From positions 4,393,210 to 4,457,209 of the forward strand of contig CM035353.1 in NCBI GenBank assembly GCA_020137815.1: 64,000 nt of DNA, written 5' to 3'. How positions within the stretch are numbered: position 1 is the first letter of the stretch; every line of letters begins with the position of its first letter. The DNA is from Hormiphora californensis. Taxonomy: Eukaryota; Ctenophora; Tentaculata; Cydippida; Pleurobrachiidae. Made by a program: the position numbers and the translations under genes. This document shows positions 1-12,495 of this stretch, in pieces. The notes under the pieces were generated by a model that was not told where the DNA came from, did not search any database, and saw nothing but the letters and a program-made list of their open reading frames with translations.

Positions 1-493
1 AAATCACAAAGTATAAAGTTGGTGATATGTTGCCATACTGGCACCCTTAGCCCCTAAAGAAATTTCAAATAATAAATTCAAGTCAAGATTTAAAGTGCTA
101 TATCGAATAGAAAAAGTTTATATCCGACCATAATTACCTCATAAAACATGTGGAAACGGGAAAACAGAAAGTTGTTCATCACGATTTAATGAGATACGTC
201 CCTGAAACACTAGCAAATAAACTCACTGTTCATGAAATTTGGGAAGATCCCGAAGATCAACCCATCTTGCCATACTCAGACAGCGACGACGAACCAGTAA
301 TAAGGGATAAAGGACCGACAGTAAAAAAGAAATCACTCAGACCAAACCAACACAAGAAACAACAGAACGAACAACGGACAAACAGATTGTAACACAAAAT
401 ACGGAACCCTTCCAGCCCTTCCTGAGAAGGTCGAACAGATTGATGAAAATACCCGCATACCTAAATGATTATGACACAACCGGACCAAAGTAA
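1..493 (+). pseudogene. G1 Gypsy integrase C-terminus, partial second copy
   Basis: This is the 3' end of the pol gene of Gypsy element G1, cut by the window start. It matches 23,065-23,561 almost base for base. It encodes the small beta-rich integrase C-terminal region and an acidic/polar tail that ends near RRSNRL, a motif common at the end of Gypsy and Copia integrases. Several single-base indels break the frame relative to the second copy, for example an extra T near 118 and an altered lysine run near 325. It is either a decayed copy or a duplicate assembly of the same locus. Confidence 0.8.
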
Positions 494-652
494 AACACAT
501 ATACTTTTAGGGATGCTGAGCGCAAACCATATTTTGTAGATACATTTGGTTATAGTAACATAATTCTTGTATATTTACATATTTACATTGACATTCTAGA
601 CCAGTTCAATTCTAGATACATGTGCCTCAGCTGGTAGCAAAAGGTTTAGCCA

Positions 653-3345
653 CTAAAATTTAATAAAGATAAACATTGAGGCGGTGCTGTTAAAGTTAAA
701 TAAAAACATCTTAATTGTTCCGTAAGAGAGCGTACCTACCTGCAATCGAATGTCTGTAAAGCCATATAAGTATGCGAGTGTTAGAAAAGTTGAGGTCATG
801 CTGAGAAAGTTGACGACTGCGATCGATATGAGCATGTACATAAACCGCTTTGGGCCACCACCATCTACAATAAAGGGAATCGACACCAAAATGGACAGGT
901 TTCAGGGTGCAGGGCCAACCAATACTGACCAAGTATGTCAGTGAAGCGGGGGCATAGAGAATAGAAAGTACCGTTCCAAGAAGGGTGTAGTTAAATGGTA
1001 GGTAAGTGAAGGCATCGGATTTGGATGAATCGAGAGAGAGAAAATGGCTGTAATCTAATTGGAGCGTGAGGAAGTTTTGTTTTCTCCTTCCGGCTGGACA
1101 AATGAGTAGACGTAGATTATTGTAGAATAACGCAGTGCACTATAAAAAGTTTCATAATAAGACAGTACCCGATTTGATTTTTGAGATTATACAACAGAGT
1201 CACGTATCTTATATAGAAAGATTATAGAAGCATATTATATTAACAGAGAGAAGCCTACTATTAATTTAAAAGAAGAGTTGACTGATCTATCTAGTTCCTT
1301 ATTCTAATATTATCCGTTTTTAGTATTTTCTAACGGCCATATTGGTCATTGAGTATTTTTAGCTAGATATCTTTTGAGCAGTCGCGTGATTCCTATCTTA
1401 TTTCACTATCTGATCTTATTTTTTACTATTTAAACCCCGTTTATTTCCTAGTCTTTACTTTTTGTTTTATTTTTTCCAGTCCCGCGTGTAGTTTTTCAAC
1501 CTTTTACTATTTCACTAAATTAGCTTAGCTTTAGAATTTCCAGTAATTTTTATTTTACGATTGGTATGTGTACAGTTTTTTCTAACATGTGTATTCCGTT
1601 TATTATAGCCTGAAGATGGTGCTGTGCGCCGAAATTGATAGCGTTATTCTACAATAAAATCTACGTCTACTCATTTGTCCAGCCGGAAGAGAAAAACAAA
1701 ACTTCCTCACTGATATGCGGCTAATAAACAATCAACCGATCCTTATTCTCTCCATAATTGGAGCGTACTGCAGAGTTATAAGACCGCAACTGATACTGAC
1801 AAATCAAAATAGCCGCCCTACTGAGCCACTGTAGAATATATAGTAATCCTCGCATATCACATCCGAAATATTATGAGTTAACCAGTCCCCCAAATCACAG
1901 GTCCTTATCACTCCAAAGTTTTGAACAGTGTCACCAGGCTGAGAGCCGGGCTGAACAGAAGATCCGAGCATGCAAGGATTATGTAGAGACATTGAAAATT
2001 GAATGTTTCTTGTAGTAGCTCACCAGATTCCGAGATTCTCCGAGATCACACCTGAAAGATAGAATATGAGAAACTCACACAACTCAGGACCACCATAGAA
2101 GTATAAAGCAACAAAATTTGCATCAGCATCAGCAATAGCATAATTTGGAACTCACCACACACACACACACGTATCCAGCCTAAGGGATATTGTGGGTCAA
2201 TAATAATATAGATTTCCTAATAGAGAAAATTATCACGTACAATTAAATCAGGCCACAATGTATATGTAGAAAATTTACCTACTGACAGCCGGGGCAGCCG
2301 GGGCACTCCGGCAGTCCCGTCCCCCAATGGTACCGGGGGTTTCTGGCACTGCCTAGCACGGCACACCAGGACTTCGGATCTACACAGAACCCTAGTGCAT
2401 CCGGACCATGCACCACTACAAATCCCGCCAGGTCGCACATACAGTACAATATCAGGAGAGAAGATAGAGATAGATCCCCTCACCAAGTCCACCATCTTAT
2501 GGTACCGTTCAAGGTCGGGCACAACGTATTAAATCCAGCTTTACTCGGGAGTGCAACTTACTCCAACATTCACTGTATCTGGTTTTTCTTCGGTCTGAAA
2601 TGGGATTAATATTAAGTTGAGATAATACTCACTACTTTCTATCTATTTTAATCAGTACCATCTTACCCCATTATTTCTCAATTTTCTAATAATTATTACC
2701 CATGGTAAAATCCGTTCGAACGTATTTGCAGCTCATCAGTGGTGAAACTGACAGACTGTATTTTCCCGTCTTCTTCCCAATTCAGGACTGTTTCAGACAT
2801 GTTCTCTATTAAATAATGTAGTTAAGTCCCATTATTATTACATGTTGAGTGCACGTGCAATAACTATTTTCCCCGTTAGGAACAACAAACATCATTTATT
2901 TTCTTAATTAAAGATTTATTTTTAATAAATTCAGATATCTCCAAATTAAAACCAAAACACCCCCACCCAAAACAAACAACCCCACACAAAATCCACACAC
3001 AATCTCCAGAAAGTAATATCTGACAGAATATAGTCAGACAATCACAGATAACATATTCATAATGTTATACATAGTTTTACTTTTTTGCACTGGAAAAGCT
3101 TCCGCCCGGGTCCAACTTGGCGGAGTACCGTTATTCTCACTATCTTATTCTTATCTCCAAATTCTATGCGTAGTTTGGACTCAGTGTGTATGCTAACTTG
3201 GTCCATTGCTAGGGGGGGTCTACTGAGTCACGCATATTCCCCCTCCATAGCTCCGCTATGGTGTCAGTATAATATCTCTACCCAGGGATAGAATATCAAA
3301 CACAGGATTGCGGGTAATAAAGAAATAGATAATCACTACAATATG
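653..3345 (-). pseudogene. Candidate multi-exon membrane-protein gene, copy 1
   Basis: The minus strand carries separated open stretches that match the better-preserved set at 23,721-26,452: hydrophobic segments at about 653-1,060 and 1,770-2,150, a Cys-rich stretch at about 2,290-2,480, and two polar exon-like stretches at about 2,640-2,820 and 3,080-3,345. A 686-bp insertion (1,068-1,753) interrupts the hydrophobic part. Frames are more damaged here than in the second copy. I do not recognise the family. Confidence 0.3.
1068..1753. mobile_element. Penelope-like or foldback insertion, copy 1
   Basis: About 65 bp at the left end (from 1,068) reappears inverted at about 1,645-1,712, followed by a 40-bp extension. 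The insert is flanked by a direct repeat: the 3' copy ATAATTGGAGCGT is at 1,754-1,766, and a slightly damaged 5' copy ends at 1,067. Inverted termini, a one-sided extension and a long target duplication fit a Penelope-like element better than a classical DNA transposon. The right part contains CTGAAGA, a 5-bp stem and GAAA, resembling part of a hammerhead ribozyme core. No reverse transcriptase is encoded. Confidence 0.55.
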
Positions 3346-3926
3346 TTCATACCCTGTTATATATTCTCACTACAATTATGGCACTACTATATATTATGTA
3401 ATAAGAGCACTGTTATAATATCTAGTGGATTCTATAAAGTATATCAACGCAAGCTTGATGAGAGCAGAACCGAAGAGCATGGCCAGACGATAGCTCTGAG
3501 GTAGGCTGGGTGAGTAGGGCTGCATCAGGGGTGGGTCTCCAACAAACGACAAATGGCATAACACGCTCTGGCTTATATAGTCCCCTGAGAAGGCAAAATA
3601 CGCGAGACGCTAGGCGTCTCACAATCGGTCCAAGCCGTCTATCTCTTCCCCTAGAGACAAGTGTGCGCAATAATCGGCTCTCCCTCTCTGTGATGATAGA
3701 CATACGAGGCGCTGATCCGCTATAAGGTTTCTCCCTCTCTGCTACCAGTCATGAGGTAAACAAGCAGAGACAAGTGTGCGCACAGCAGAGACAGAGTGTC
3801 CATACAGCTCTCCTCTTCGCTGTGGTTAGGGAAGGATCTATTAGATCTCTCTTTTCTCTCCAACGGTTAGAGAGTCTGACTTCAGGCTGGTGAGAGTCTC
3901 GTCATGATATGCACGCGGGATACCGC

Positions 3927-4115
3927 GTACACTCCCACCCGTAATTCTGGAGGTAGCCGTCCGCGTTTGAGCTTTGAAATCGGCCGAAGGTCGAGTAGTC
4001 TGGTCGAGTAGTCGGGTCGAGTGGTCTGGTTCACTCCACCCGTAATTCTGGAGATGGCCGTCTGCGTTTGAGTCTTTGAAAAAAGGTCGAGTAGTAGTCT
4101 AACTACTCCGTTTTG
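3927..4115. repeat. Tandem duplication with GGTCGAGTAGTCT minirepeats
   Basis: A segment of about 70 bp around CCCGTAATTCTGGAG occurs twice, about 100 bp apart. The units are separated by several copies of an 11-13 bp repeat (GGTCGAGTAGTC and variants). The same structure is at 27,051-27,235 in the duplicated block. No coding potential is seen. Confidence 0.7.
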
Positions 4116-4306
4116 CCGCGGTTTGTCGCGCTACACCCCCCCTCCTCACGAAAGCCAAGCCAAGCCCCCCCTACACGCTCCTTCCATTACTCCAATACTA
4201 ATTAATTCACTTTTTACTTATCTCTTTTTATATTTCTAATATTTTTAACATAGTCTATAGCTTTTCATATTCATTTTAACTTCTATAATTCACATATTGT
4301 CTTCTA

Positions 4307-5058
4307 ACGGGTGACAACTAAAAATTGTTACTAATTTAAAACAGCTGTAGAATTTTTCCCTTTTGAGATACAGCTTCGGGCCAGTGATAGAACGATTTTT
4401 CAGACAATTTTGAATCAGAAAAACATAACGGCGATGACTAAAACGTTCATTCTCATAGCGATATCGGATCATTTCCTCTTGCCCACCAAAGTATATAGTC
4501 CATGAAATCTACACGTTTTTCTAGCACCTCTAGCGCCTGTTCTAGTCGAAAATACAGCTTCGGGCCAGTGATAGAATGATTTTTCAGACAATTTTGAACG
4601 AAATTAACTTTGCTTCAAACTTCATAAATCTCAATTCCTGATCAGAATCTTCTGTAACAAAGCGTAGTTTACAGGTAATTTGAGAAATCGCCATTTCGAC
4701 ATCTCTCGAAACATAATGACCGTGGAACCCAACTTCCTAATCAGCCAAAATCTTCAAACTTGGCAGTTATGTTGGTTATGGCATGAACAACCAGACTTCC
4801 AATTATGAGAATTCTATCTCATGGGAAGGTCATTTCTGATAACATAGAAATTTTCAAATCTCCGTACTATATGCTTTGGTGGGGCAAGAGGAAATGATCC
4901 GATATCGCTATGAGAATGAACGTTTTAGTCATCGCCGTTATGTTATCATGATTCAAAATTGTCCGAAAAATCGTTCTATCACTGGCCCGAAGCTGTATCT
5001 CAAAAAGGAAAAATTCTACAGCTGTTTTAAATAGTAACAATTTTTAGTTGTCACCCGT
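4307..5058. mobile_element. TA-target MITE, family M1, copy 1
   Basis: Terminal inverted repeats begin ACGGGTGACAACTAAAAATT and extend imperfectly for about 200 bp on each side. The element is flanked by TA on both sides (4,305-4,306 and 5,059-5,060). There is no transposase. TA duplication and long inverted repeats indicate a Tc1/mariner-type non-autonomous element. Further copies are at 27,432-28,186 (the duplicated block) and 31,541-32,256 (an independent, more diverged insertion). Confidence 0.85.
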
Positions 5059-5413
5059 TAAAACCCGTGATTGATCCTTCAGCCCTAAGGGGGCGAGTGA
5101 AAGGGGGAAAGGTCTTCAACTCCGGGTTTAACATCACATCTCCTGATCTTTTGATCATTCTGCAAAAGGAATGCCTCACTGTGAAAACCCGGAAAACCAG
5201 AGGAAACACGTACCACGCGCTTTGGGCGCCGTCAATGTTAGTTATCTCCGTGAAGTCCGGGTATATTTTCCAGGAGTTGCTTTCTTCCCAGGAGTTGATC
5301 CCTTCGTCAACTTTTCCGGATAATTCCTCTATCGTGATCGGGGCGTTGTTTCCCAACTGTATCTTCGTCTTGGGCACTCGGCGCACCCTGTATTCGTGCA
5401 AAACTCCTGCCAT
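5051..5413 (-). CDS. Hypothetical 120-residue ORF with degenerate 2A-like motif
   Basis: This minus-strand ORF starts at an ATG at 5,413 and runs into the end of MITE M1, so the MITE probably supplies the stop. The protein is mixed charged/hydrophobic without low complexity. Near residue 90 it reads RSGDVMLNPEL, which resembles the 2A-type ribosome-skipping motif GDVExNPGP found in many invertebrate retroelements and some genes, but the essential final Gly-Pro is Glu-Leu. A sequence ending TTTTGCAG just upstream of this motif could also be a splice acceptor. The second copy is intact in sequence but split between 28,179-28,484 and 36,195-36,251. Confidence 0.45.
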   Translation of the reverse strand: MAGVLHEYRVRRVPKTKIQLGNNAPITIEELSGKVDEGINSWEESNSWKIYPDFTEITNIDGAQSAWYVFPLVFRVFTVRHSFCRMIKRSGDVMLNPELKTFPPFTRPLRAEGSITGFNG

Positions 5414-5469
5414 TTGATTATGTATATAGACAACAACAACAAAACTTCGTATAAGAGGTGTAACTGTCT

Positions 5470-5820
5470 GCCTGAACGCTAACTGTCTGCCTCCCTCTCC
5501 ATCTATATAGCTCTTTCTCTCTATACATTTTTTTTTCTCTCTCTAATAGTTCTTTCTCTCTCCCTTATATATAATTTTTCTCCCTCTCTCTAATAGTTCT
5601 TTATCTCTCTCACTCTGTCTCTCATTCTATATAGTTCTCTCTCTTTTTCTCTCTTCCTCTCCCTCCTCTCAACTGCTCATATCTTTATCCTATAATATTT
5701 TATCTCTCCTTCTATGATCACATCTCATTTTCCACCGTTATATTCATTCTCCCCTTTTTCTATATTGTTTCTCTATTATTAACCTACTTTTTAACGTTTT
5801 GATATTATTTTATAGGATGT
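5470..5820. repeat. CT-rich microsatellite-like tract
   Basis: The plus strand is dominated by CTCT and TCTCT runs interrupted by short AT words. It contains no gene. The same tract occurs at 36,310-36,655 and is followed there by a longer (CT)n run at about 36,724-36,775. Confidence 0.8.
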
Positions 5821-6868
5821 ATTCCTGTTACAAACTCCACTTTAGAGACTGAGGTTCTATGTTCCCTGTAAGTCATTATATCCCTACTATCTCCTCTCTT
5901 CTCTTTTCTCTCTCTCTCTCTCTCTCTTCTCTCTCCTCTATTCTCTTCAATCTTTTTCTTGGTGCGTTTATCTCGCTCTGTTATTTTTCTTCCTCAGCAT
6001 GCAGTGTTTTGTGGGGGCTCTCTCAGGGTGTGGGTTTTGTTCGCCCGAGGACCCCGGAGCTCCCTTTGTTACACCTCGGGTGTAATAGCCCGTAAGTTAT
6101 TGTTATCTTAGTGTGCTTTCCATTAGTTTCCCCTCTTTCCATTATTCCTCCTTATATAGACCGTTCTCAGGATTTCTCCTACCACGGCTCCTCCCGGTTC
6201 CCCATCTACCCGGCCCCATTGGATCCCCTGGTATGTGGTTCCCCTGATGTGGCTGGGGTGTTGTGGCAGGCCTTGTGGGCGGCTACTGTTGCGGCAGGAG
6301 GGACCGACCTGCCCTACCCGCCCCCCAATGTTTCACCCCAACCCTGTGCTAATGCAGAAACTCTAGAAACTATTATTTAAAAATTCTTTTGTTTGATTTG
6401 TTTTGGTTAACTCTATGCGTTTGTTTCACTGTGTGTGTATTCAATACTCAACCTTATTCTGCTGCTCTGTCATATATCCCCCATGGCAGGGGGAAGGCCG
6501 CTTTGTGTTTTCCATGAGAAGATCCATCATATGTCCCACGACCATTCATTCAGGCCCCAAGTCTTATAACTCCACTCTCCCGCATGTGAACCATATGTCA
6601 GCCTTAGTTAATACGTTGTTATATTGCCCTTCATGCTCCCCAATCATTGTCTGTATTTTTAAATATATGTTCCGTCTTAGTAATTCCCTCTATCCCAGTC
6701 AAACAGCAAGGCTTTTTCGATAAAATTATAGTTATACTGATATTACAATTAACACATTCTCCTACAGTTTACACGCACTCTCAGCATTTATTATTATATT
6801 ATATTGTATTAGCTACTAGGTAAATAATATTTCATCAGTAAGCAATATTTCAGCGGCAATTAGTAGGC
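5821..6868. other. No recognisable gene; flank of G2 3' end
   Basis: This interval lies just beyond the end of the G2 tail ORF and could contain its 3' untranslated region or LTR. I found no matching sequence at the 5' side of G2, so no LTR is called. Short open frames on the plus strand have no supporting features. The interval is repeated at 36,656-37,734. Confidence 0.5.
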
Positions 6869-8800
6869 TCACCGCCGATACTTATAGTTTATCTTGGCCT
6901 TATTCTCCAATCTTTTAGACCGCCTAGGTGGGGGACTAGGTAGTCTTGTTTCATCCGGTCCCTCGTCACGAAGTCTCTTTTCTTGTCTATTCTCTGTCTC
7001 TAAAACTTCCTCCATTTCCTCGTCCTCTGCATGGTCGCTCCTTCTTAGCACGTTCTCTCTATCTATGGTATTCAGTCTTTGGGCTATCGCCTGTATTTGT
7101 TGCCAATCAGGCTCCTCTTCTCTGGCTGTGGTCGCGCTTCAAATTTAGGCGGTTGCATGACTACCCTCGTTCCCTTTGTTGGGGTCGAGCTCTTTCGTAT
7201 TCTCCAAACGTCGTTGCTTGTCTTGCTTTGGTAGTGTCCATGGTGCTATCTAGCCCTTGGTCTGTCCGCTCTCTGTCACTCGGTCTTGTTAAGGTTTCGA
7301 CTCTGCCCGTCCATTTGTTTCTTCTCTAGCCTGATGGCCTGGTTGTTCAATTCCATTTATTCTTCTTCATATTGACGGTCTGTCTGTGGCCCTCTCACCC
7401 CGCTGACATCATGGACTATTCTCCATTGGACGCTCTGTCGGGGTCTTGCTGGTTTGATTTTCAGCGGAGTTTCAGTCCCTGTATTTGTACCCCCCTGGGG
7501 AGAGGGTTGGTACCTCCTGAGTGGCTTCTTTTCTCCTTTCCTTTCGGTACTTTCCAGGTGTAGAATGGTTGTGGGATCATCCATCAGAATTCGGCGTCCC
7601 CCTCTCATTTCATTCATTTTATCCCTCATATTTGTCAGCTGGAGGTACCTCTGGAAATATGGTGTTGGTATGCCCAACCCCATTCTAACAATTCTTCTCT
7701 CTCTGTACATCTTCCTCGGAATATTTGTTAGTCCTTCTCCCAGGAGCTATCTGTGGGAGGTTCCAAATAGAGCTTTCTTGGGTTCCTCCCCTTTCTCCTC
7801 TGACCACGTTTTTTCCTGGTGGCGAGGCGTTAGGGGTTCTATTGGAGGGTCCCGGTCTCTCCACCCGTTGGTCGGAATTTGGTCTATGGCTATCCCCCGG
7901 GGTTGTTCTCCTTGGCGTTCCTTGTCTGTTTTTGAGATGCTCTCCCTCCGGTGTTCTGTTATGTGGTTCTAGTCTATCTGGTTGTGAGTCTGATACCCTA
8001 TGTACATCCTCATTTCCTATGGAAGTACCCAATGCCAAGGTTTTTGCTGCAGTTGTATATAGATCACGATCCGTCAGGTCCGTCTGTAGGTCCTGCTGTC
8101 TACTTGGGCTCCCTAGTTGACTTCTCCCTCTTCCTGGACTTGGTCTCCTAGTAGTTGGTACTGTCCAGCCACCTCACGCGGTGCTTGGTGTATCTGACTA
8201 CCCTTCCCTTGGTCTATTACCCGCTCTGCTACAGAATCCGCTATCCGTTCTCTCTGTTCTAAGCGGGGATCTAGTTTCCTCTGAGTGGGTCAGTTTGTTC
8301 TCTTAGATCTTCCCCTCCTTCTTCTTCTCCAAACTCTTCTTCAAAGGCCCGGGTTAACTCTTCCAGTATTCGAGTTCGCCATGGGGTTGAAATTTGCGTT
8401 GACCCTTCACTCCGGGCTGTCCTATTGTTACCGTACTGGGGTGTTTTCCCCAGCTCTCTCCCGTGGCAATTCTCTTGGGTGGTATCTTGGGTAGTCTCTG
8501 GTGTGTTCTCTTGGGGGGACTCTTGTATGGTTTCGTGGGGGGACCCTTGTATTGTCTCTTGGGTGGTCTCTTTCCCTATCATTCGGAGGTGTCCTTATTT
8601 CCCCCATTGATATTCCAGAGTCTCTCGTATTGTTTTGAGGCCCCATTCCTGTTACAGCCTGATTTGCCTTCGCTTGAGCTCTTGTTACCCTTCGATCTCC
8701 TGCAGCATTTCCTCTATCTCGCTGTCGTCCTCAGGTTCTGTTTCTTCCTCCTCAGTTATGCTTGCTTCTGCGGTTTCCTGCTCTTGTTCTCCTAGATGTC
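6869..8800 (-). CDS. G2 post-integrase charged tail ORF
   Basis: The reading frame continues downstream of the integrase for about 640 codons, with frameshifts. The best-preserved version is in the second copy (37,735-38,691 and 38,988-39,542). The product is extremely rich in Arg, Glu, Pro, Thr and Gln. One region repeats PRDNTRVPPR-like units, another is a Glu-rich segment, and the protein ends with RRSKRLENK. No transmembrane segment or signal peptide is visible, so it does not look like an envelope. It may be a C-terminal extension of Pol or a separate third ORF. The complementary strand is also open because of base composition, but the minus-strand frame is in register with the integrase. 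Confidence 0.6.
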
Positions 8801-11769
8801 CTCTCATTCCCTCGGGGATCTTCCTTAAGTGGTTTCGATGAACAACGTATTTACAGTCACCCGTTTTTCTTTTCCAATCCTGTATTCTTTGCACCAGAAA
8901 ATCGTGCTGATCCCAAGCGTCAATTATAATGTATGGACCCTTAAAGTTAGTTACTAACTTGTAGTAATTATTAGATGTGTCTTTCGGCCTGTAGATCATC
9001 ACTTTGTCTCCCACTGCTAGGCTCACGGCTTGTTTATTCCGGTCGTATATCCTTTTTGAAGACGGTGTGTCATTCTAGGTTGTTACCCGCCAATCGGAAT
9101 ATCTTTCTAAGTTCTTGGTACATGTCACTTGCCAGATGATGCTCACTCTCAAAGAACTTTGTGATCTGGTCTGGAATATGACATCATCCAATCCAGTCAT
9201 CTCTCTTCCGGTCATTAACCGGAAAGCTGAATACCCTGTGGACCTGTTTATCGCTGAGTTTACTGCTAATTGTAGTCGCGGTAGTGCTTGCCTCATTGTC
9301 CGGGATTATCCCCCACTGTTTCTGTAACAGATGTAGTAGCACCTTATTGAACCGCTCTGCTATTCCATTCTTCCTTGGGGATGGTACGGTGCACAGTACT
9401 TTTCTTCCCCTAAGAGAAATAGGTATTCATGACCTCCGCCGTTTTGAAAGTCGCAGCATTATCAGTTACTAAGATCTGGGGCGGTCCCCAGATGCAAACG
9501 TAGTTATCTAGAAAGCTTTTGCTATGGTGGTAGCCTTCTCATTAGCGATGGGCACGAACACTACAATTTCTGTGAATTTGTCAACCATAGTAAGCACCTT
9601 GGAAATCTTCCCCTTTCGATATGTACCACGTCCATGTTAACACACATGCCTGGGTATTTATATGTGTATGGTTTCAACTCCGGTATGGGTTGTTTCCGGT
9701 AGTACTGGTTAGTCTTGAAGCAATCGCTGCAGGTCTTGCAGAACAATCGTACTTCTTCTTGCATATTAGGAAAATAGAACTTCTGTCTTATTCTACTTTC
9801 GGTCTTCTCGGACGACTGGTGTGCTCCAGCCACTGTGTGGCTTGCCTCTATGACTTTGACTATTTGTGACTCTGGTACGCAAGTTAACCAGCGGAACTCT
9901 GTGAGTCCCGGGTTACCATATCTGATGCAAATGGTATCTTGATCCCCTATCTTCAGCCGACTCAGCTTGTTATAGTATTGTCGTTCCTGAGGTGGTAGCA
10001 TGTTGGGATCTCCTGCTTTTTCCTCTTCTCTGATCCACTTGCGTACACTTTTAAAAGTAGGGTCTTCCTTAGACTCTCTCAAGAATTCCTCGTCTCCTAT
10101 TACTTGGGCTGGTTTTGTTTCCTCACTCACTTGATTCACAACTTTAGACTTATCTTCTTCTTCTTTACCCGCTACTGCATCCTGGATTCCTTGCTTGATG
10201 TAATCGTATAGCCCTGATGAAGACTGAGGCAAGGCTGGTCTGCTCAGAAAATCAGAGACCACGTTCTCTTTCCCTGGTACGAACTTGATATCAAACTCGT
10301 ACTCCGACAATTCCATACTCCATCGGATTATAGCATTGGCCGTTGATTTCTTTAGGAAAGTCCCGAAACTCATGGCTTTGCAATCGGTCTGCAGAACAAA
10401 CCTTCTCCCATATAGATAGAATCTCATCCGGGTTATCGCCCAGTATGCAGCGTAGAATTCTTTCACGAAAGATGGCCAGTGTAATTGTGAGGGGTTGAAT
10501 ACTTTAGATCCATAATGGATGGGATGCATTTTTCCATCGTCTGATTCCTGCATCAAACAGAACCCCATACAGTATCCTGATGCGTCCGTAAATATATTGA
10601 GCGTCTTGTTAGGATCCGCCCAAACCAAGCAGGGCGGGTTCGTCAGGGCGGTTTTCACGGCCTCGAAGCTGTTTTTAGCTTCCTCCCCAAATTCAAACTT
10701 TTCCGATCCTTGGAGTAGCGAGGTTAGGGCTTTAGCTTTTTCTGCGAATTTAGGTACGAACTCCCTAAAATACCCAGCTAATCCCAACACTCTTTGGACA
10801 TCCTTCTTTGATTTCGGGTCTGGCATCTCCAAAAGATCCTTTATCTTCTCTTGGTTTGCGTACAGCCCTTCTTCTGTTAGTTTGCATCCCAAGAACATGA
10901 CTTCCCGTTGAAATAGCTCGCATTTCTCGGGTTTCAGTTTGAGCCCACCAATTTTTAGTCTCTCGAATATTAGCTTCAGATTATCCATCATGACCTCAGC
11001 ATTGGCTGCCCCTGATATTATATCATCCAAGTAAACCGCGCAAACATTCGCCTTCAGGTCCCCGAAAAGCCTATCAGCTAAAGACTGCAGGGCTGCTGGG
11101 CTTGTTCTCGCCCCCAGGGCACCACCTTGTGCCTCCAGGATCATCGAATTCAGCCTATAGTCGTGACGTCTCTAGAGTCTTCATGTAGTGGTATTTGCCA
11201 GAATGCGGAGCTAAGATCCATGACGCTCCACATTTTGCATTCGAACCAAATATTCCTAGTTTCTTGGACCGTTGGGAGGTGGGTGCAAATTAGACACCGT
11301 AGCGTCATTGAGTATAGCCTGAAATCGATACACATTCTATTCTTTCCATTCTTCTTCTTGACTATCACTAAGGGGGACCGATAAGTAGCTGTGCTCGGTT
11401 CCAACACTCCCATTTCAATCATGTCTAGAATCATCTCTTTAGCCGTTTCGAAGCTGTGCATGGGTATGGGTCTATTTTTGTTAACACAGTGGCATTTTCT
11501 TTAAGTTTTATCTCATGTGTATACAGGGTAGTTAGACCCAGTTCCTTATCTGAAAGACTGAAGATTTCTTGGTATTCCTTTACCAATTCCCGAACTTGAG
11601 CTTTCTGCTCCGGCGTTAGTAGAGGGTTGTCTTCGAACTGGAGTTTTTTGAGTATAGCTTCTACTCTTCTTTCCTCTCCCCATTCCCAAGTGGGTATATC
11701 CGATTTCCAGTCTCCTTCGGCCAATTCAGTGACCGTTCCTACCACAATCTCCTGTGGCAAAGTGCACAC
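8685..11769 (-). CDS. pol: G2 Pol: reverse transcriptase, RNase H, integrase
   Basis: The N-terminal RT part occupies 11,769-11,150. RT motif YLDD is encoded at about 11,022-11,033 and is followed by the thumb and a Gypsy-type RNase H (FTDASG, then a KEF..Y block). The connection sequence PGKENVVSDFLSRP precedes an HHCC zinc-binding integrase domain (about 9,860-9,720) and the catalytic core. This copy has frameshifts within the core at about 9,420-9,600, whereas the core is open at 39,719-40,789 in the second copy. The C-terminal integrase region ends around 8,850. The protein would synthesise cDNA and integrate it. Confidence 0.9.
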
Positions 11770-11823
11770 TCATGGGCTCGTCCCCCTGTCCCGCATTCAC
11801 TGGGATCGCTGTCTCTGCACCTG

Positions 11824-12300
11824 TTAGTGTAACAAGACAGGTACTCTCCCCGCCCCCCACTTTGGAGCTGTAGAAGCATGTAGCGGAAATGAGATCTCGC
11901 CCTCAATCTCGCATGTAATTGTTCCTTTTCCTTGTAATGGGTTATCTCTTTTAAGTTTCACATTTGCGACTCTGGATGGTCCTCGTCTGACCTTCATTAT
12001 TGTTGATTGCTGGTCTTCCAGCATTAAAGTTAAGTCATTAAAGTTCAGCTTAGCTTTTGTCTGTTCCAAGAATTCAGTTCCTAATATAATTGTCTCTACA
12101 ATACCAGCAATAATAAAGCGTACATTTAGCATTTTTTCTCTAACTCTGAGTTGGAGTTTTCGTCTGTCCTTCTACAGCTAGCCCTCCTCCTCCAGCTGAA
12201 AGGAGGCTCACCTTGTGTCCTCTCTTTTTTGTTTTTTAACCAATCCCCCATTATACGGGAAGTATCAGATTATATTGGATCCTGTGTCCACTAAGGCGGG
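11824..12300 (-). CDS. G2 retropepsin-like aspartic protease (frameshifted)
   Basis: The minus strand encodes the catalytic ALVDTGSN motif (DTGS codons at 12,277-12,288). About 60 codons later comes ILGTEFL, matching the conserved ILGxDFL segment of retroviral-type proteases. A frameshift directly after DTGSNII separates the two parts. The protease lies between the zinc-knuckle Gag and RT, as expected, and would process Gag-Pol. The nearby proline- and glycine-rich C-terminal stretch links to RT. Confidence 0.75.
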
Positions 12301-12495
12301 GTCTTTCTATTGTCATTTCTACCACTAAATAATAGTGTCCGTCTCCTTCTGAGACATTGCCTACAACTGAAATGTTCCTCACTATCTCCTCTTTTCTAGT
12401 TTCCGGCCCTTTCGTTTTTATCTCCGCTTCCTGAGTCTTGATTGGTTCCTGATCTCCCACCAAGTTCTCTCCAGGGCCCTCTCCAGAAGCGGATA

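Noticed and set aside
7454-8795. Long plus-strand open frames opposite the G2 tail
   Set aside because: They are hydrophobic, Leu/Ser/Phe-rich mirror images of the Arg/Glu/Pro-rich minus-strand tail, which is in register with integrase; no start context or homology supports them.
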